Source of the DNA: Terriglobia bacterium
GTDB lineage: Bacteria; Acidobacteriota; Terriglobia; JAIQFV01
Direction: 5' to 3'
Assembly (NCBI GenBank): GCA_020072965.1
Contig: JAIQFY010000023.1
Location: 1-64,000, forward strand
DNA length: 64,000 bases
Position numbers and translations under genes: made by a program. Positions 1-9,892 of this stretch are shown in pieces (positions within the stretch are counted from its first letter, which is position 1; each line of letters starts with the position of its first letter). The notes under the pieces were generated by a model, which was given only the letters and a program-made list of their open reading frames with translations, was not told the origin of the DNA and searched no databases.

Positions 1-2174
1 GTGTCATCACCTTGGGGGATGGCATCGCCATCGCCTTCAAGATCGAATCACACAATCATCCCAGGCTTGCGGAACCGTTTCAGGGTGCTGCAACCGGGGT
101 GGGTGGAATCCTGCGCGACATGTTTACGATGGGGGCACGTCCTATTGCCGCGATGAATAGCCTCCGTTTCGGGTCCCTCCATCCTCGAAATCGCGCCCCC
201 AGCTCCGGGCCCGGCAAGGCTCATTTCCAGCCTGCAAATTCACCGAATGACGTCGCCTCCGAAACGCCTGCCCGGAATCGCAGAATTCTGCGGGGTGTGG
301 TCGGCGGGATTGCCTTTTATGGAAACTGCTTCGGGGTCCCTACCCTTGGAGGAGAGATTTATTTTGAAGACTGTTACGCTCAAAATCCACTGGTCAACGC
401 TTTTGCCCTCGGGATCTTCAAGAAGGATCCGAAGACCCAAAAACCCAAAATCTTTCTGGGCCGTGCCAGCGGGATAGGAAATTCCGTCATTTACGTGGGA
501 GCCAAGACCGGCCGCGATGGCATTCACGGCGCCTCCCTGCTGGCCTCTTCCGAATTTGATGAGACCACAGCCTCGAAGCGCCCCAATGTTCAGGTCGGGG
601 ATCCCTTTCTTGAAAAGTGTTTGCTGGAAGCCTGTTTGGAAGCCATGGAGAGTGGTGGTGTCCTGGGGATACAGGACATGGGGGCTGCGGGACTCACTTG
701 TTCGACCTGTGAGATGGCGGCCCGGGGCGACACCGGAATTGAAATTGACCTGAAGTTTGTGCCCCAGCGCGAGACGGGCATGACGCCCTACGAAATCATG
801 CTGAGTGAATCTCAGGAGCGGATGTTGCTGGTGGCCAAACGGGGCCGGGTGGAAGAGTTGCAGGGAATATTTTCAAAGTGGGGGCTGGAGGCGGTCAAAA
901 TTGGTGTCGTGACCCGGAATGGCTTGTTGCGGGTTCGCGACCATGGCAAGTTGGTGGCGGAAATCCCCGCAAAGGCCCTGGCAAACGACGCGCCCGTGTA
1001 TCGGCGACCCAAGAAGGCGCCAGAGAAAATTTCCGGAAAAAAGCGCCGCACTCCGGCAGTCGACGAGGTGCGATTTCAAACTCTGTCGGGGTCCATGTCG
1101 TGGAGTGACCCGTCCCGGCTCGAAACGGTTCTACGCCGCTTGATGTCGAGCGAAAACCTGTGCAGCCGACGTTGGGTTTATCAACAGTATGATCACATGG
1201 TGCGGACCAATACTTGCGTCCTGCCGGGCAGCGACGCCGCGGTGATCCGAATCAAAAACACGACCCGCGGTATCGCGCTCTCGCTCGACGGCAATGGGAG
1301 ATATGCCCGCATCGATCCGCGGGAAGGTGCGAAACTGGCGGTCGCGGAGTCATGCAGGAACCTGGTGAGTGTGGGGGCTCGCCCCTTGGCCGCTACGAAT
1401 TGCTTGAACTTCGGGAACCCCGAGAAACCCGAGGTGATGTGGGCGTTCAGCGAAGTCATTGACGGAATCAAGGAGGCTTGCGAGGCATTTGGAACCCCGA
1501 TTACAGGCGGCAATGTCAGTTTCTACAATGAAACTTTTGGGAGCGGGATCTTTCCGACCCCGGTAATCGGGATGGTCGGGGTTGTCGAAGACGTGGCCCA
1601 ATTGGTCCCGATGGGTTTTCAGCAAAGCGGGGATCTCATCGCCCTGCTGGGAGACGTGACACAACAGCCCGCGCCGGATTTTCTGGAAAGCGCTTCTGAG
1701 TTTCTTAAAGTCGAGATGGGGAAGTTGGGAACGAAGGTGTCGGCTGTTGACCTGAAAGTAGAGCATCGGTTACACCGGGCGTTGTTGGATCTCCACGCGC
1801 ACAAACTCCTTCGATCTTGTCATGATCTCTCCGAGGGTGGACTGGCTATCGCGCTGGCGGAATCGTCATTTGCGAGCCGCCAGCGGATCCTGGGATGTGA
1901 GATCAAACTCCCGGTGGTTTCAGGCCGCGGGTTCTACTCTTTGTTGTTCAATGAGAAGCCCTCCCGGGTCGTGGTGTCTTTTTCCAGGGAGAATCTTCCT
2001 TCATTAAGCGAGGTCTGCGAGCAGCACAAAATTCCTTTCCAAGTTCTGGGGCGTGTGATACAAGAAGACTGGCTCATGCGAACCGAAAAACAGGTCTTGA
2101 TTCAGACCACCGTGAAGGCGTTGTTTGATCCTTGGGACCGCGAGTTGGAGCGATTGTTGTCGACGGTCAGGTGA
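1..2174 (+). CDS. purL: Phosphoribosylformylglycinamidine synthase, PurL subunit (5' truncated)
   Basis: FGAM synthase II makes formylglycinamidine ribotide from FGAR, ATP and an amide-nitrogen donor in purine biosynthesis. The frame is open from the first bases, and the protein begins inside the conserved KIESHNHP region, so the N-terminus lies outside the window. About 720 residues remain. The first half carries the [14 protein letters not shown] stretch and the ESQERM motif. The second half repeats the fold, with [10 protein letters not shown] and the catalytic-type [10 protein letters not shown] motif. This is the PurL component only: there is no glutaminase domain at the C-terminus, so separate PurQ and PurS are expected upstream. 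purF follows within 50 bp, which suggests one purine transcript. An internal insertion after MNSLRFG (residues about 55-95) looks family-typical rather than damaged. Confidence 0.93.
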   Translation, partial: VITLGDGIAIAFKIESHNHPRLAEPFQGAATGVGGILRDMFTMGARPIAAMNSLRFGSLHPRNRAPSSGPGKAHFQPANSPNDVASETPARNRRILRGVVGGIAFYGNCFGVPTLGGEIYFEDCYAQNPLVNAFALGIFKKDPKTQKPKIFLGRASGIGNSVIYVGAKTGRDGIHGASLLASSEFDETTASKRPNVQVGDPFLEKCLLEACLEAMESGGVLGIQDMGAAGLTCSTCEMAARGDTGIEIDLKFVPQRETGMTPYEIMLSESQERMLLVAKRGRVEELQGIFSKWGLEAVKIGVVTRNGLLRVRDHGKLVAEIPAKALANDAPVYRRPKKAPEKISGKKRRTPAVDEVRFQTLSGSMSWSDPSRLETVLRRLMSSENLCSRRWVYQQYDHMVRTNTCVLPGSDAAVIRIKNTTRGIALSLDGNGRYARIDPREGAKLAVAESCRNLVSVGARPLAATNCLNFGNPEKPEVMWAFSEVIDGIKEACEAFGTPITGGNVSFYNETFGSGIFPTPVIGMVGVVEDVAQLVPMGFQQSGDLIALLGDVTQQPAPDFLESASEFLKVEMGKLGTKVSAVDLKVEHRLHRALLDLHAHKLLRSCHDLSEGGLAIALAESSFASRQRILGCEIKLPVVSGRGFYSLLFNEKPSRVVVSFSRENLPSLSEVCEQHKIPFQVLGRVIQEDWLMRTEKQVLIQTTVKALFDPWDRELERLLSTVR

Positions 2175-2222
2175 GACATGATTGGGGCTCCCGGAAGGGA
2201 ATCGATCTGCGAGGCGACGCGA

Positions 2223-3638
2223 ATGGATGATAAGTTCCATGATGAGTGTGGCATCTTTGGCGTGTTTGGCCATCCCGATGCGGCCCGATTTACCTATCTG
2301 GGTCTGTACGCCCTGCAGCACCGGGGGCAGGAGAGTGCCGGGATTGCCTCCTGCCGGGGCGATCGAATCCTTTGTGAGAAGGGCATGGGATATGTCGCGG
2401 AAATATTTTCGCGCGACAAGCTGGATCAGTTAGCGGGCTCGCAGGCGATCGGGCATACGCGCTATTCCACCGCAGGCGACAGCGATATTTTGAATGCACA
2501 ACCCATCATGGTTGATTGCCATCGGGGGCAGATCGCCCTCTGCCACAATGGGAACCTGACCAATGCGGTGGAGCTTCGCTCCCAGCTCGAAAGAGGGGGC
2601 TCCATATTTCAAACCTCGAGCGACAGCGAGGTCATCGTTCACTTGATGGCCACGTCTGCGGCGCCTACCCTCGAAGATGCCCTGGTGGATGCCCTTCGAC
2701 AGATCGAAGGAGCTTATTCGATCCTGATCCTGACTCAGGACCGGCTCTATGCGGTCCGCGATCCACATGGTTTCCGGCCGCTGTGTGTGGGAAGGCAGGG
2801 AGAGTCGACGGTCTTTGCATCCGAGACCTGCGCCTTCGACCTGATCGAGGCTTCCTACATTCGTGATGTTGAACCCGGGGAGATCTTCGTTGTCGAGTCC
2901 GGGGGCACCCGGACTCTCCCCTGGGTCAAGGATCAGCCGCATTCCTTCTGCATCTTTGAGCATGTCTATTTTTCCCGTCCCGATAGCATTGTGTTCGGGC
3001 GGTCAGTGCAGCGCAGCCGCGAACTGCTCGGCCGGTATCTTGCCCGGGAAGCTCCCGCGGACGCGGACATCATCGTTCCCGTTCCTGACTCCGGCGTGTC
3101 GGCGGCCATCGGCTTCTCTCTTGAATCCGGCCTGCCCTTTCAGTTCGGTCTGATTCGAAACCATTATGTGGGACGCACCTTCATCGAGCCGAAGCAAACG
3201 ATTCGTCACTTTGGTGTGAAGGTGAAGCTGAACCCTGTGCGGGAGATCCTGGAGGGGAAGCGGGTGGTTCTCATCGACGATTCCATCGTCCGGGGTACAA
3301 CCAGCCAGAAGATTGTGCGCATGGTGCGCTCGGCAGGCGCCCGTGAGGTGCACGTGCGCATCAGTTGCCCGCCCACCATCTCCCCGTGTTTTTACGGCAT
3401 TGATACGCCCACCAAGAAAGAGTTGATTGCGGCCAACCGGTCCATTGAAGAGATTCGGGAATTCATTGGCGCGGATTCTCTGGCGTACTTATCCTTTGCA
3501 GGTTTGAAACACTCTGTGGAAGCAGATGCTCCACGATATTGTACGGCCTGTTTTACCGGTAACTATCCAACCCGTCTGCCCGAAAGTACTCTGCAAAAAC
3601 TGGCCTCCCCGGTCCCTGAATCAGTACACTCCCCCTAA
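2223..3638 (+). CDS. purF: Amidophosphoribosyltransferase
   Basis: Catalyses the first committed step of purine synthesis, making phosphoribosylamine from PRPP and glutamine. The chosen ATG gives MDDKFHDECGIFGV. The cysteine after an eight-residue propeptide is the expected N-terminal nucleophile of the glutaminase domain once the leader is removed. An upstream in-frame start at 2178 would only lengthen the leader. Class II amidotransferase signatures follow (LQHRGQESAGI, HNGNL). The C-terminal phosphoribosyltransferase half has the PRPP loop VVLIDDSIVRGTT near residue 365. Late cysteines (SCPP, CTACFTG) are of the kind found in the B. subtilis-type PurF, which holds an Fe-S cluster. Length of 471 aa is normal. 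It lies directly downstream of purL. Confidence 0.95.
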   Translation: MDDKFHDECGIFGVFGHPDAARFTYLGLYALQHRGQESAGIASCRGDRILCEKGMGYVAEIFSRDKLDQLAGSQAIGHTRYSTAGDSDILNAQPIMVDCHRGQIALCHNGNLTNAVELRSQLERGGSIFQTSSDSEVIVHLMATSAAPTLEDALVDALRQIEGAYSILILTQDRLYAVRDPHGFRPLCVGRQGESTVFASETCAFDLIEASYIRDVEPGEIFVVESGGTRTLPWVKDQPHSFCIFEHVYFSRPDSIVFGRSVQRSRELLGRYLAREAPADADIIVPVPDSGVSAAIGFSLESGLPFQFGLIRNHYVGRTFIEPKQTIRHFGVKVKLNPVREILEGKRVVLIDDSIVRGTTSQKIVRMVRSAGAREVHVRISCPPTISPCFYGIDTPTKKELIAANRSIEEIREFIGADSLAYLSFAGLKHSVEADAPRYCTACFTGNYPTRLPESTLQKLASPVPESVHSP

Positions 3639-3710
3639 GGCCACGTTGCCATCCCAGGAGGGGGCTCTCGCCGCGGCTGGTAATCAACGCCCACGCCCTG
3701 CCGAGGAAAG

Positions 3711-3742
3711 GACTCTCCTCGCGGCGCTGGGGGAGGGGAGTC
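3711..3742 (+). terminator. Possible hairpin terminator after purF
   Basis: GACTCTCCTC and GGAGGGGAGTC form an imperfect stem about 70 bp after the purF stop, between the convergent purF and TPR genes. There is no clear T-tract, so intrinsic termination is uncertain. Confidence 0.3.
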
Positions 3743-3799
3743 TCTGTATTTCCTGTGTTTGTATGGTGGGACTCACCCGGAGGGATGAATAGAGGGCCT

Positions 3800-4873
3800 T
3801 CAGGGTTGATTCGGGGGTTGGCCAATGATCTCTTTCAAGATCTTGAGATTCGTCATCACCTGGGAGACCTCCTGGGCACTGGGCGTCTCCTTCAGAAACA
3901 CTTCCATTTGGTGATAGGCCTCTGAAAGTTGTGACTCTTTCATATACACGTTGGCGAGCTGTAAACGGGAATAGCTGCTGAACGCGTCATCGAGTTCCAG
4001 GGCTTTCTTCAGGCTTTTCTCGGCCTCGTCGAGGCGGTTTTGCTTGTAGAAAATATACCCCCGGAAATAATAGGCCCCAGCCTTCTGGGGAGCGAGTGCG
4101 ATCACCCTCCCGAAGTGATCCAAGGCCGTGACCAGGTCGTCAAGATTGACACAATTCAGTCCAAGAAAGTATTGAACCTTGGCAGAACCGGGATTCAGCC
4201 TCGACGCGGTCTGAAGGGCGGCCATGGAATCAGAATACTTTCCCGAAGTGAAATAGAGGATCCCGAGATTTCGCTGCGCTGAATAGAAATCGGGAAAAAT
4301 CGAAACCGCCAATTTCAACTCTTCGATCGCTTCCGGATATTTCTTTTGGTGATCCAGCTCCAGGGCCTTGTGATACAGTTTTAGCGCTTTGGGAGGAACC
4401 TTGGTTGAGAGGAGCGTGACCGAAACGGTGTCTCCCAAATCGTCATCGGCATCCAGTCCCTGAGGTTGGCTCTTGTCGTCTTTCCGAACCGTCAACACGA
4501 CGTTGACATAGAAGGTTTGGGAAGAATGCCCGAAGACCTCCACCTGGAGGTTGACATCCTCAAATCGGCTGTCTTTAATGACCACGTTGTAATTGCCCGC
4601 GGGGATATGAGTAAATTCAAACCCGTGGTCGGACCGGAGGTAAGCCTGGGCAATAGGAGTAAAGTTTTTCTCAAGCCTGACCTCAAGAATTTCCGGGACG
4701 ATGTTGGTATACTCGCTGTAGACTTTACCGCGGATGTTAAAGACGGCACTTTGGCCGGAGCCTGCGTTTGATGTCCCCCGATTCGTTGTCGCTTGCGCTT
4801 CAACGATAAGGGGAGCAAGCAACACCAGCAGAGTGCCCAAAGCCAGGCGAGTGCGAAGCCGATTCACTTTCAT
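3800..4873 (-). CDS. Exported TPR-repeat protein
   Basis: About 357 aa. The start gives MKVNRLRTRLALGTLLVLL..., a classical signal peptide ending near EAQA, so the protein is probably periplasmic. An ATG with AAAAGGG eight bases upstream was preferred to the GTG three codons earlier. Residues about 45-130 look like a beta-sandwich, carboxypeptidase-regulatory-like segment (RGKVYSEYTN, HIPAGNYNVVIKD). Residues about 165-340 are tandem tetratricopeptide repeats (YHKALELDHQKKYPEA, AQRNLGILYFTSGKY, AYYFRGYIFYKQNRLDEA). TPRs mediate protein-protein contacts, but the partner cannot be read from the sequence. It is convergent with purF and divergent from tag. Exported proteins of this build are common in Acidobacteriota. 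Confidence 0.82.
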   Translation of the reverse strand: MKVNRLRTRLALGTLLVLLAPLIVEAQATTNRGTSNAGSGQSAVFNIRGKVYSEYTNIVPEILEVRLEKNFTPIAQAYLRSDHGFEFTHIPAGNYNVVIKDSRFEDVNLQVEVFGHSSQTFYVNVVLTVRKDDKSQPQGLDADDDLGDTVSVTLLSTKVPPKALKLYHKALELDHQKKYPEAIEELKLAVSIFPDFYSAQRNLGILYFTSGKYSDSMAALQTASRLNPGSAKVQYFLGLNCVNLDDLVTALDHFGRVIALAPQKAGAYYFRGYIFYKQNRLDEAEKSLKKALELDDAFSSYSRLQLANVYMKESQLSEAYHQMEVFLKETPSAQEVSQVMTNLKILKEIIGQPPNQP

Positions 4874-5018
4874 CTCAAGCACCCTTTTCCCTTTAAGGAC
4901 GCCGAAAAAAATAAAGGCAAGATCGATAGGCTAATCCTTCAAGACGTAAAAGTCCACACAAAAATGGGGGTCCGACTCGAGACCGAATCCGGATCTCTCT
5001 TTTCACAGGGAGGAAAAT

Positions 5019-5603
5019 ATGCCGCGGCCGGAGCATGAAATCAAGGCAAGATGTGCATGGGCCAATTCCGATCCCATCTATATCGAGTATCATGACCGGG
5101 AGTGGGGCGTACCGGAGCACGACGATGCCAAGCTGTTCGAGTTTCTGGTCCTGGAAGGTGCCCAGGCTGGATTGAGCTGGCTGACCATCCTTAAGAGACG
5201 TGCCAATTACAGCAGGGCCTTTGATCAGTTTAACGCCACAAGAATTGCGAAGTACGGCGGGAGGAAGGTGAACTCCCTTCTCACAGACAAGGGAATCATC
5301 CGGAACCGACTTAAAATTGTGGCGGCGATCCAGAATGCCAAGGCTTATTTGGCTGTTCAAAAGGAGTTTGAGAGCTTTGATGCTTATCTATGGCAATTTG
5401 TAGACGGAAAGCCGATCCGGAATGCCTGGAAATCCTTGAGGGAGGTTCCTGCTAAAACCGTGGAATCCGAAGCCATGAGCAAGGATCTGATCGGTCGGGG
5501 GTTCAAGTTTGTGGGTCCAACCATCTGCTACGCTCACATGCAAGCCACGGGAATGGTGAATGACCATTTGATCGGTTGCTTTCGCTATCATGAGATCGGT
5601 TAG
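5019..5603 (+). CDS. tag: DNA-3-methyladenine glycosylase I
   Basis: Base-excision repair glycosylase that removes 3-methyladenine from alkylated DNA. The 194-aa product matches Tag along its length: the N-terminal RCAWANSDPIYIEYHDREWG block with the first zinc-type Cys, LEGAQAGLSWLTILKRR as in the family's catalytic helix, and the C-terminal KFVGPTICYAHMQATGMVNDH block with further Cys and His ligands. A good ribosome-binding site (GGGAGG) precedes the ATG. It is a stand-alone gene, divergent from the TPR gene. Confidence 0.95.
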   Translation: MPRPEHEIKARCAWANSDPIYIEYHDREWGVPEHDDAKLFEFLVLEGAQAGLSWLTILKRRANYSRAFDQFNATRIAKYGGRKVNSLLTDKGIIRNRLKIVAAIQNAKAYLAVQKEFESFDAYLWQFVDGKPIRNAWKSLREVPAKTVESEAMSKDLIGRGFKFVGPTICYAHMQATGMVNDHLIGCFRYHEIG

Positions 5604-5928
5604 GTAGAAAAGAGTTTCGCCTGCCGATTGAAGGACCGCCATTTCCATGATAGTTCTTATTTCGATCCTCCTGCGGATCAGCCGGTGACCCAGGTCCTCA
5701 TTATGGGAGAGCGGGGCACGATTCTTTTCGGTCCCTGTTGAAGGCAGTGCCTCATCAGGATTAATGGGCATCTGTCACCGCGCGGCTCAGTTTTCTCTTG
5801 CCACACCGCCTCCCGGTTTGATTGAATAGCCCTGCGAGGTTCATTTCGAGAATCGAGCCGGTAACCGCCCCGCTATTCGAGAGAATGCCTTCATTGATCT
5901 TCAAAATCCTCCTCAGGGTGGGATATTC
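5604..5928 (+). other. Intergenic region, no gene recognised
   Basis: About 325 bp between tag and the GH35-type gene. No convincing reading frame, RNA or repeat was seen; it presumably holds the promoter of the downstream gene. Confidence 0.4.
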
Positions 5929-8900
5929 ATGAAGACCTGCCTGTCATTTCTTGTTTGTTGTGTCCTCGGTTTCTTCGGTTCCAGTTCACCCGTCAACGCC
6001 GACAATGCCCGCGTCCAAATCGAATTGGTGCATTCCTACCCCGAGCTGCGGGTGGACAGTAAACCGTTTTTTGTTCACAGTGCCGCGTTTTTTTATTCAC
6101 GGTTGCCGAGGGACCAGTGGGAAAAGTCGCTTCGGCGTCATGCCGAATTGGGAATCAACACCGTTGATCTTTATATTCAATGGAACTGGCACGAACCCGA
6201 GGAAGGACAGCTTGACTTTGATGGGCATTCCAATCCTCGCAGGGATCTGAAAGGGTTGCTGCAATTAATCGCCAGGCTCGGGCTTAAGGTGATCATTCGG
6301 CCGGGGCCGGTGATTCTGAATGAATGGAAAAACGGCGGCTATCCGGACTGGCTGCTCCGGCGTCCCGAGTACAAGGAGTCGCCGCAGGACGTCCTGGAGG
6401 GGCGCTACCCAAGGCTTTCGGGTCTTTCGACGACACAATCCGATGAGGCGTCTCGACAATGGCTGGAAAATGAGACACACCTCCGATACACCCGGAAGTG
6501 GTATTTCGATGTCATGAACATCCTCTCGCCGTATTTGGCCTCTCACCAGGGGAACATCCTCTTCTTTCAACTGGACGACGATCAGGCCATCAATCGGACC
6601 AATTACAGCGGGCCAAACTTCTGGCGATACATGGACACGCTTCGGCAAGACCTCGTGGATGCTGCGGTCAATGCGGGGGGGCGCTCCGATGACATCATCC
6701 CTTTCATCAATCCCACCGATATGCGTGTGAGCGCGGCTGGATTCGACCCCAGCCTCCCTCATCCCATCGCGGCTCTGGGACAATGGTATATGTATCCGGG
6801 AGCGAACCAGCTCTCATTCGAAGATTCAACGAATCTGCAATTCTTCGTCGAAGAGTTGAAAACCCAGCCACGCTTTCCCCCCATGATCATCGAGTTCCAG
6901 GCAGGCTGGTACGCCCCCGGTGACGATGATTACGCCCGACCCTCGGATCCCGAAAACACTTTGTTGGCTTCCCGCAGCCTGTTTGCAAACGGCCTGCGAG
7001 GGCTGAATTATTTTCCTCTTCAGGATACCCTCTATCCGGCAGGCTACGAGGTTCCATGGACCAACCACTACTACGCCTGGGAGGCGGCCATGGACATCAA
7101 TTCCAATGCCCAGCCGCGGGGAATTCCAGTGAGACGAAATGGGCTCCTCATTCGGGGCATGGGAGATCTTCTGGCACAGACCCACAAACATGCCGATGTC
7201 GGTATTGTGTATTCTTTGGGTGCCGTCCAACCCCAGGAGAAACTGACCAAAGAGGAGATTCTCCGCATTTCGTCAGGAACGATGGCATTGCAGCGATACT
7301 GCATGCTGAATCAAGTCAGTAATGAATATCTGGATCCCGAATACCAATCCACTGAACAACTCCGTCGCCACAAGCTGCTGCTGATGCCGGTGTTCACTTT
7401 CGAGCCGGAGCGCGGCCTGGCGCTCAGCTCGACCGCAGAGAAGAGGCTCATGGAATTCGTGGAAGGAGGCGGAACCCTGGTCTTCTTTCCAAAGGCGCCT
7501 CAAAGTGGAAAGCTTGGGGACTGGTTTGCCGGTTTAAAGCGGACCCGGGTTCAAAATGATCAGAACCAGCGCGTCTCTTTCCTGTCGAATACCGCGTCTC
7601 AGGTGGTTCCTCGAGGCGAGATCGAATTGTACCAGGGCATGAGCCCCGGAGATGACCTCGGAGGGAAGTTTCAAGTCTTTGCGCGCTTTCCCGGAAACGA
7701 AGGCTCCACTGCCGTGGGCCTGGAGCGAAAGGTCGGTTCGGGCCGGGTCGTGGTTCTGGGGATGGATTTTTACAGTTGGACAGGGGAGGAAGCGAAGAAA
7801 AAGGCTCCCGGCGAAATGACGATGGTGAGACCTCAAACCAATCCTGAGCCGTCTTCACAGAATGTTGGAGCTTCGATCGATCTCAATGCCGTCATGAATG
7901 AACTCATCGCCCGGGGTCCTGTGACCAGGGCTCTGGAGTGGTCATTCGAGTCGGCTCCCGTGCAAGACCGGGATGTAACGGTTGAGCTCGCCACAACACA
8001 CGCGTGTACTGGATCCGGGTTTATCAGCCTGGTAAACTTTTCCGCCGAATCCCCCCGTGACCTGAAGATGTCCCTTCCGGCCTCCAATCCCTGCCTCAAA
8101 CCCGTTGACGTACCGGCGGTCCATTTGTTGCCGAGAGATGCCCTGGTTCTTCCGCTCCATCTTCCGCTAAGACATTTTGTCGGGAGTGAGACACAGGATG
8201 AAATTGTCGCCTCCAACACGGAGTTGCTCTCCGTTGAAGGAGAACCGGAACATTTTCTGCTGGGTCTTTATGCTCCGTCGAATTCGGTGATCATCTTGAA
8301 GCTCTCGGATCTGCCGAAATGGAAATTTGAGATGCAGGGACAACTCCTCTCCACGAGCGTGGATGCGAGTCACGGTTGGATTCGCGTGTCAGTTCCGGCC
8401 GGCGGGGGCCCGATCCCGCTTCAGTTTGTTGATGTGGAGAAGACAGGCAGAACAGGGTCGTCAGCTGTTGCGCAACGCGACAAGGCAATTACCGGGACCA
8501 CCAGCTCTCACGTGACCCGCTCCGTTCAACACACCGTGGAGGGCGAACTTCTCGTCAACTTGCGCTCCGCTTACCATCTGCCGATCCGGGAGGGGCTCGA
8601 TCTGCCGTTGGACCCCCCCATCCTCGTTCTGCAGAGCTCCTCTCCCGCCAAATTGTTGCTGGAACTTCAGAATCTGACGGACCGCCCGGCAAACCTCTCC
8701 GTCGAGATCCATGTAAACGGGTACAAATTGAATGCGTCTCTAAAGAAGATCAGCATTGGACCACGTTCCGTTGAAGAATATGAGTTCAACCTCTATCTGT
8801 TTCTTAAGGGGGTGATCGATCCCTCCACCAAATTTGCAGAAGGAAAGTTCGTGCTCAAAGGACATCAGAAACCGATTGAGAAACCCTTTTACATGGTGAC

Positions 8901-9558
8901 GATTGATCCGGGCACCGCTGTCGCTTACGCCTTGGACCTCGATCGGGACGGATACCCGGAAGTGGTCCTGGAGAATTCTGAGCTACGACTCATTGAGACC
9001 CCAAGTGCAGGGGCGCGAGCTTTCGTTTTGTTTGATAAACGGACGCGTAAGAATATCTTCTCAAGTGTGGGGGCTCTTCGCGACAGGTTGTCATGCCGGA
9101 ATGAGCAGCCGGCGTCGAAGCCATCACGTCAGATCCGAGGCTACTTTGGACTTCACAATCGTCCGTATCGCTTTGAGATCCTGGCCTCCGGCGGAAGTAC
9201 AGCCATCGCCCGATTTTTTTATGAAGCACCGGACTTGACCCCGGCGGGAGCACTGATCCAGAAGACAATTACCCTTCACGGAAACGAAGGCTACTTCGAA
9301 GTGGAGTATCAAGTGACCCCTCATGCGTCCTCACCCAACCCGCCCCAGTGCTTTACCTCGCTAAATTCCGTGGACAAAACGAATCTGGACGGGCCGGCAG
9401 CCCTTTCTTTGGACCTCGTCGGCCCGACGGCTCAATTGATTGACCGCACTGAGCGAAATCCAAAGGAATATTCAGGGGAAATTGTCACTTATTTCAAGCC
9501 GTTTGACTCGACAGCTTCGACTTTCAGTTACAGAATGCGCTTCCGTCTGCCTCTGTAA
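5929..9558 (+). CDS. Large exported GH35-type glycosidase (beta-galactosidase-like)
   Basis: 1209 aa with an N-terminal signal peptide (MKTCLSFLVCCVLGFFGS...), so secreted or periplasmic. Residues about 35-330 form a GH35-like TIM barrel: KPFFVHSAAFFYSRLP, the NTVDLYIQWNWHEPEEG strand and VIIRPGPVILNEWKNGGYPDWLL are strongly reminiscent of beta-galactosidases. The expected nucleophile region is present (IIEFQAGWY, Glu near 322). The usual acid/base motif QxENE reads QLDDD at 214-218, which is odd. Residues about 470-620 resemble the glutamine-amidotransferase-like middle domain of large glycosidases (EGGGTLVFFPKAP). The remainder is beta-rich, with a C-terminal domain of about 230 residues. 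The substrate is probably a plant or microbial glycan with terminal galactose-like sugar, but this cannot be fixed from sequence. The gene stands alone with no transport genes beside it. Confidence 0.8.
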   Translation: MKTCLSFLVCCVLGFFGSSSPVNADNARVQIELVHSYPELRVDSKPFFVHSAAFFYSRLPRDQWEKSLRRHAELGINTVDLYIQWNWHEPEEGQLDFDGHSNPRRDLKGLLQLIARLGLKVIIRPGPVILNEWKNGGYPDWLLRRPEYKESPQDVLEGRYPRLSGLSTTQSDEASRQWLENETHLRYTRKWYFDVMNILSPYLASHQGNILFFQLDDDQAINRTNYSGPNFWRYMDTLRQDLVDAAVNAGGRSDDIIPFINPTDMRVSAAGFDPSLPHPIAALGQWYMYPGANQLSFEDSTNLQFFVEELKTQPRFPPMIIEFQAGWYAPGDDDYARPSDPENTLLASRSLFANGLRGLNYFPLQDTLYPAGYEVPWTNHYYAWEAAMDINSNAQPRGIPVRRNGLLIRGMGDLLAQTHKHADVGIVYSLGAVQPQEKLTKEEILRISSGTMALQRYCMLNQVSNEYLDPEYQSTEQLRRHKLLLMPVFTFEPERGLALSSTAEKRLMEFVEGGGTLVFFPKAPQSGKLGDWFAGLKRTRVQNDQNQRVSFLSNTASQVVPRGEIELYQGMSPGDDLGGKFQVFARFPGNEGSTAVGLERKVGSGRVVVLGMDFYSWTGEEAKKKAPGEMTMVRPQTNPEPSSQNVGASIDLNAVMNELIARGPVTRALEWSFESAPVQDRDVTVELATTHACTGSGFISLVNFSAESPRDLKMSLPASNPCLKPVDVPAVHLLPRDALVLPLHLPLRHFVGSETQDEIVASNTELLSVEGEPEHFLLGLYAPSNSVIILKLSDLPKWKFEMQGQLLSTSVDASHGWIRVSVPAGGGPIPLQFVDVEKTGRTGSSAVAQRDKAITGTTSSHVTRSVQHTVEGELLVNLRSAYHLPIREGLDLPLDPPILVLQSSSPAKLLLELQNLTDRPANLSVEIHVNGYKLNASLKKISIGPRSVEEYEFNLYLFLKGVIDPSTKFAEGKFVLKGHQKPIEKPFYMVTIDPGTAVAYALDLDRDGYPEVVLENSELRLIETPSAGARAFVLFDKRTRKNIFSSVGALRDRLSCRNEQPASKPSRQIRGYFGLHNRPYRFEILASGGSTAIARFFYEAPDLTPAGALIQKTITLHGNEGYFEVEYQVTPHASSPNPPQCFTSLNSVDKTNLDGPAALSLDLVGPTAQLIDRTERNPKEYSGEIVTYFKPFDSTASTFSYRMRFRLPL

Positions 9559-9892
9559 CCCTCAAATGAATGTGTCCTCTCAAAAATTATTTTTCCCTTA
9601 GAAGGAATTAACGTATTATACTGATTACAAGTAACTTATATGGCGATCTATTTGCAGTTATCCCGCCAAATCTGGGGATTTCTCCTCCAATTTTTTGACA
9701 AATCGAGAAATCTGTAAATAATAGTCCCGAATGTTTCGTGCTATTTGCTGTCCTTGAGGCGATTGAATTAGTTCTCCAATCCAGTCTTAGATTTGGTCTG
9801 CGGAGCCATCGATCCCAACCCGGTTTTTTGGTCGACGAGATTGAAAGTTCTCAGTACGCGATCGGGTGCGGTCTGTTTCCTGAATCACAACG
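9559..9892 (+). other. AT-rich intergenic region upstream of the amino-acid dehydrogenase
   Basis: About 334 bp, clearly richer in A and T than its neighbours. No reading frame was recognised. It contains one promoter-like pair, listed separately. Confidence 0.4.
9695..9723 (+). promoter_or_regulatory. Possible sigma-70-type promoter for the amino-acid dehydrogenase
   Basis: A perfect TTGACA lies at 9695-9700. A weak -10-like ATAATA follows at 9718-9723 after 17 bp. It sits about 170 bp before the ATG at 9893. This is pattern matching only. Confidence 0.35.
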
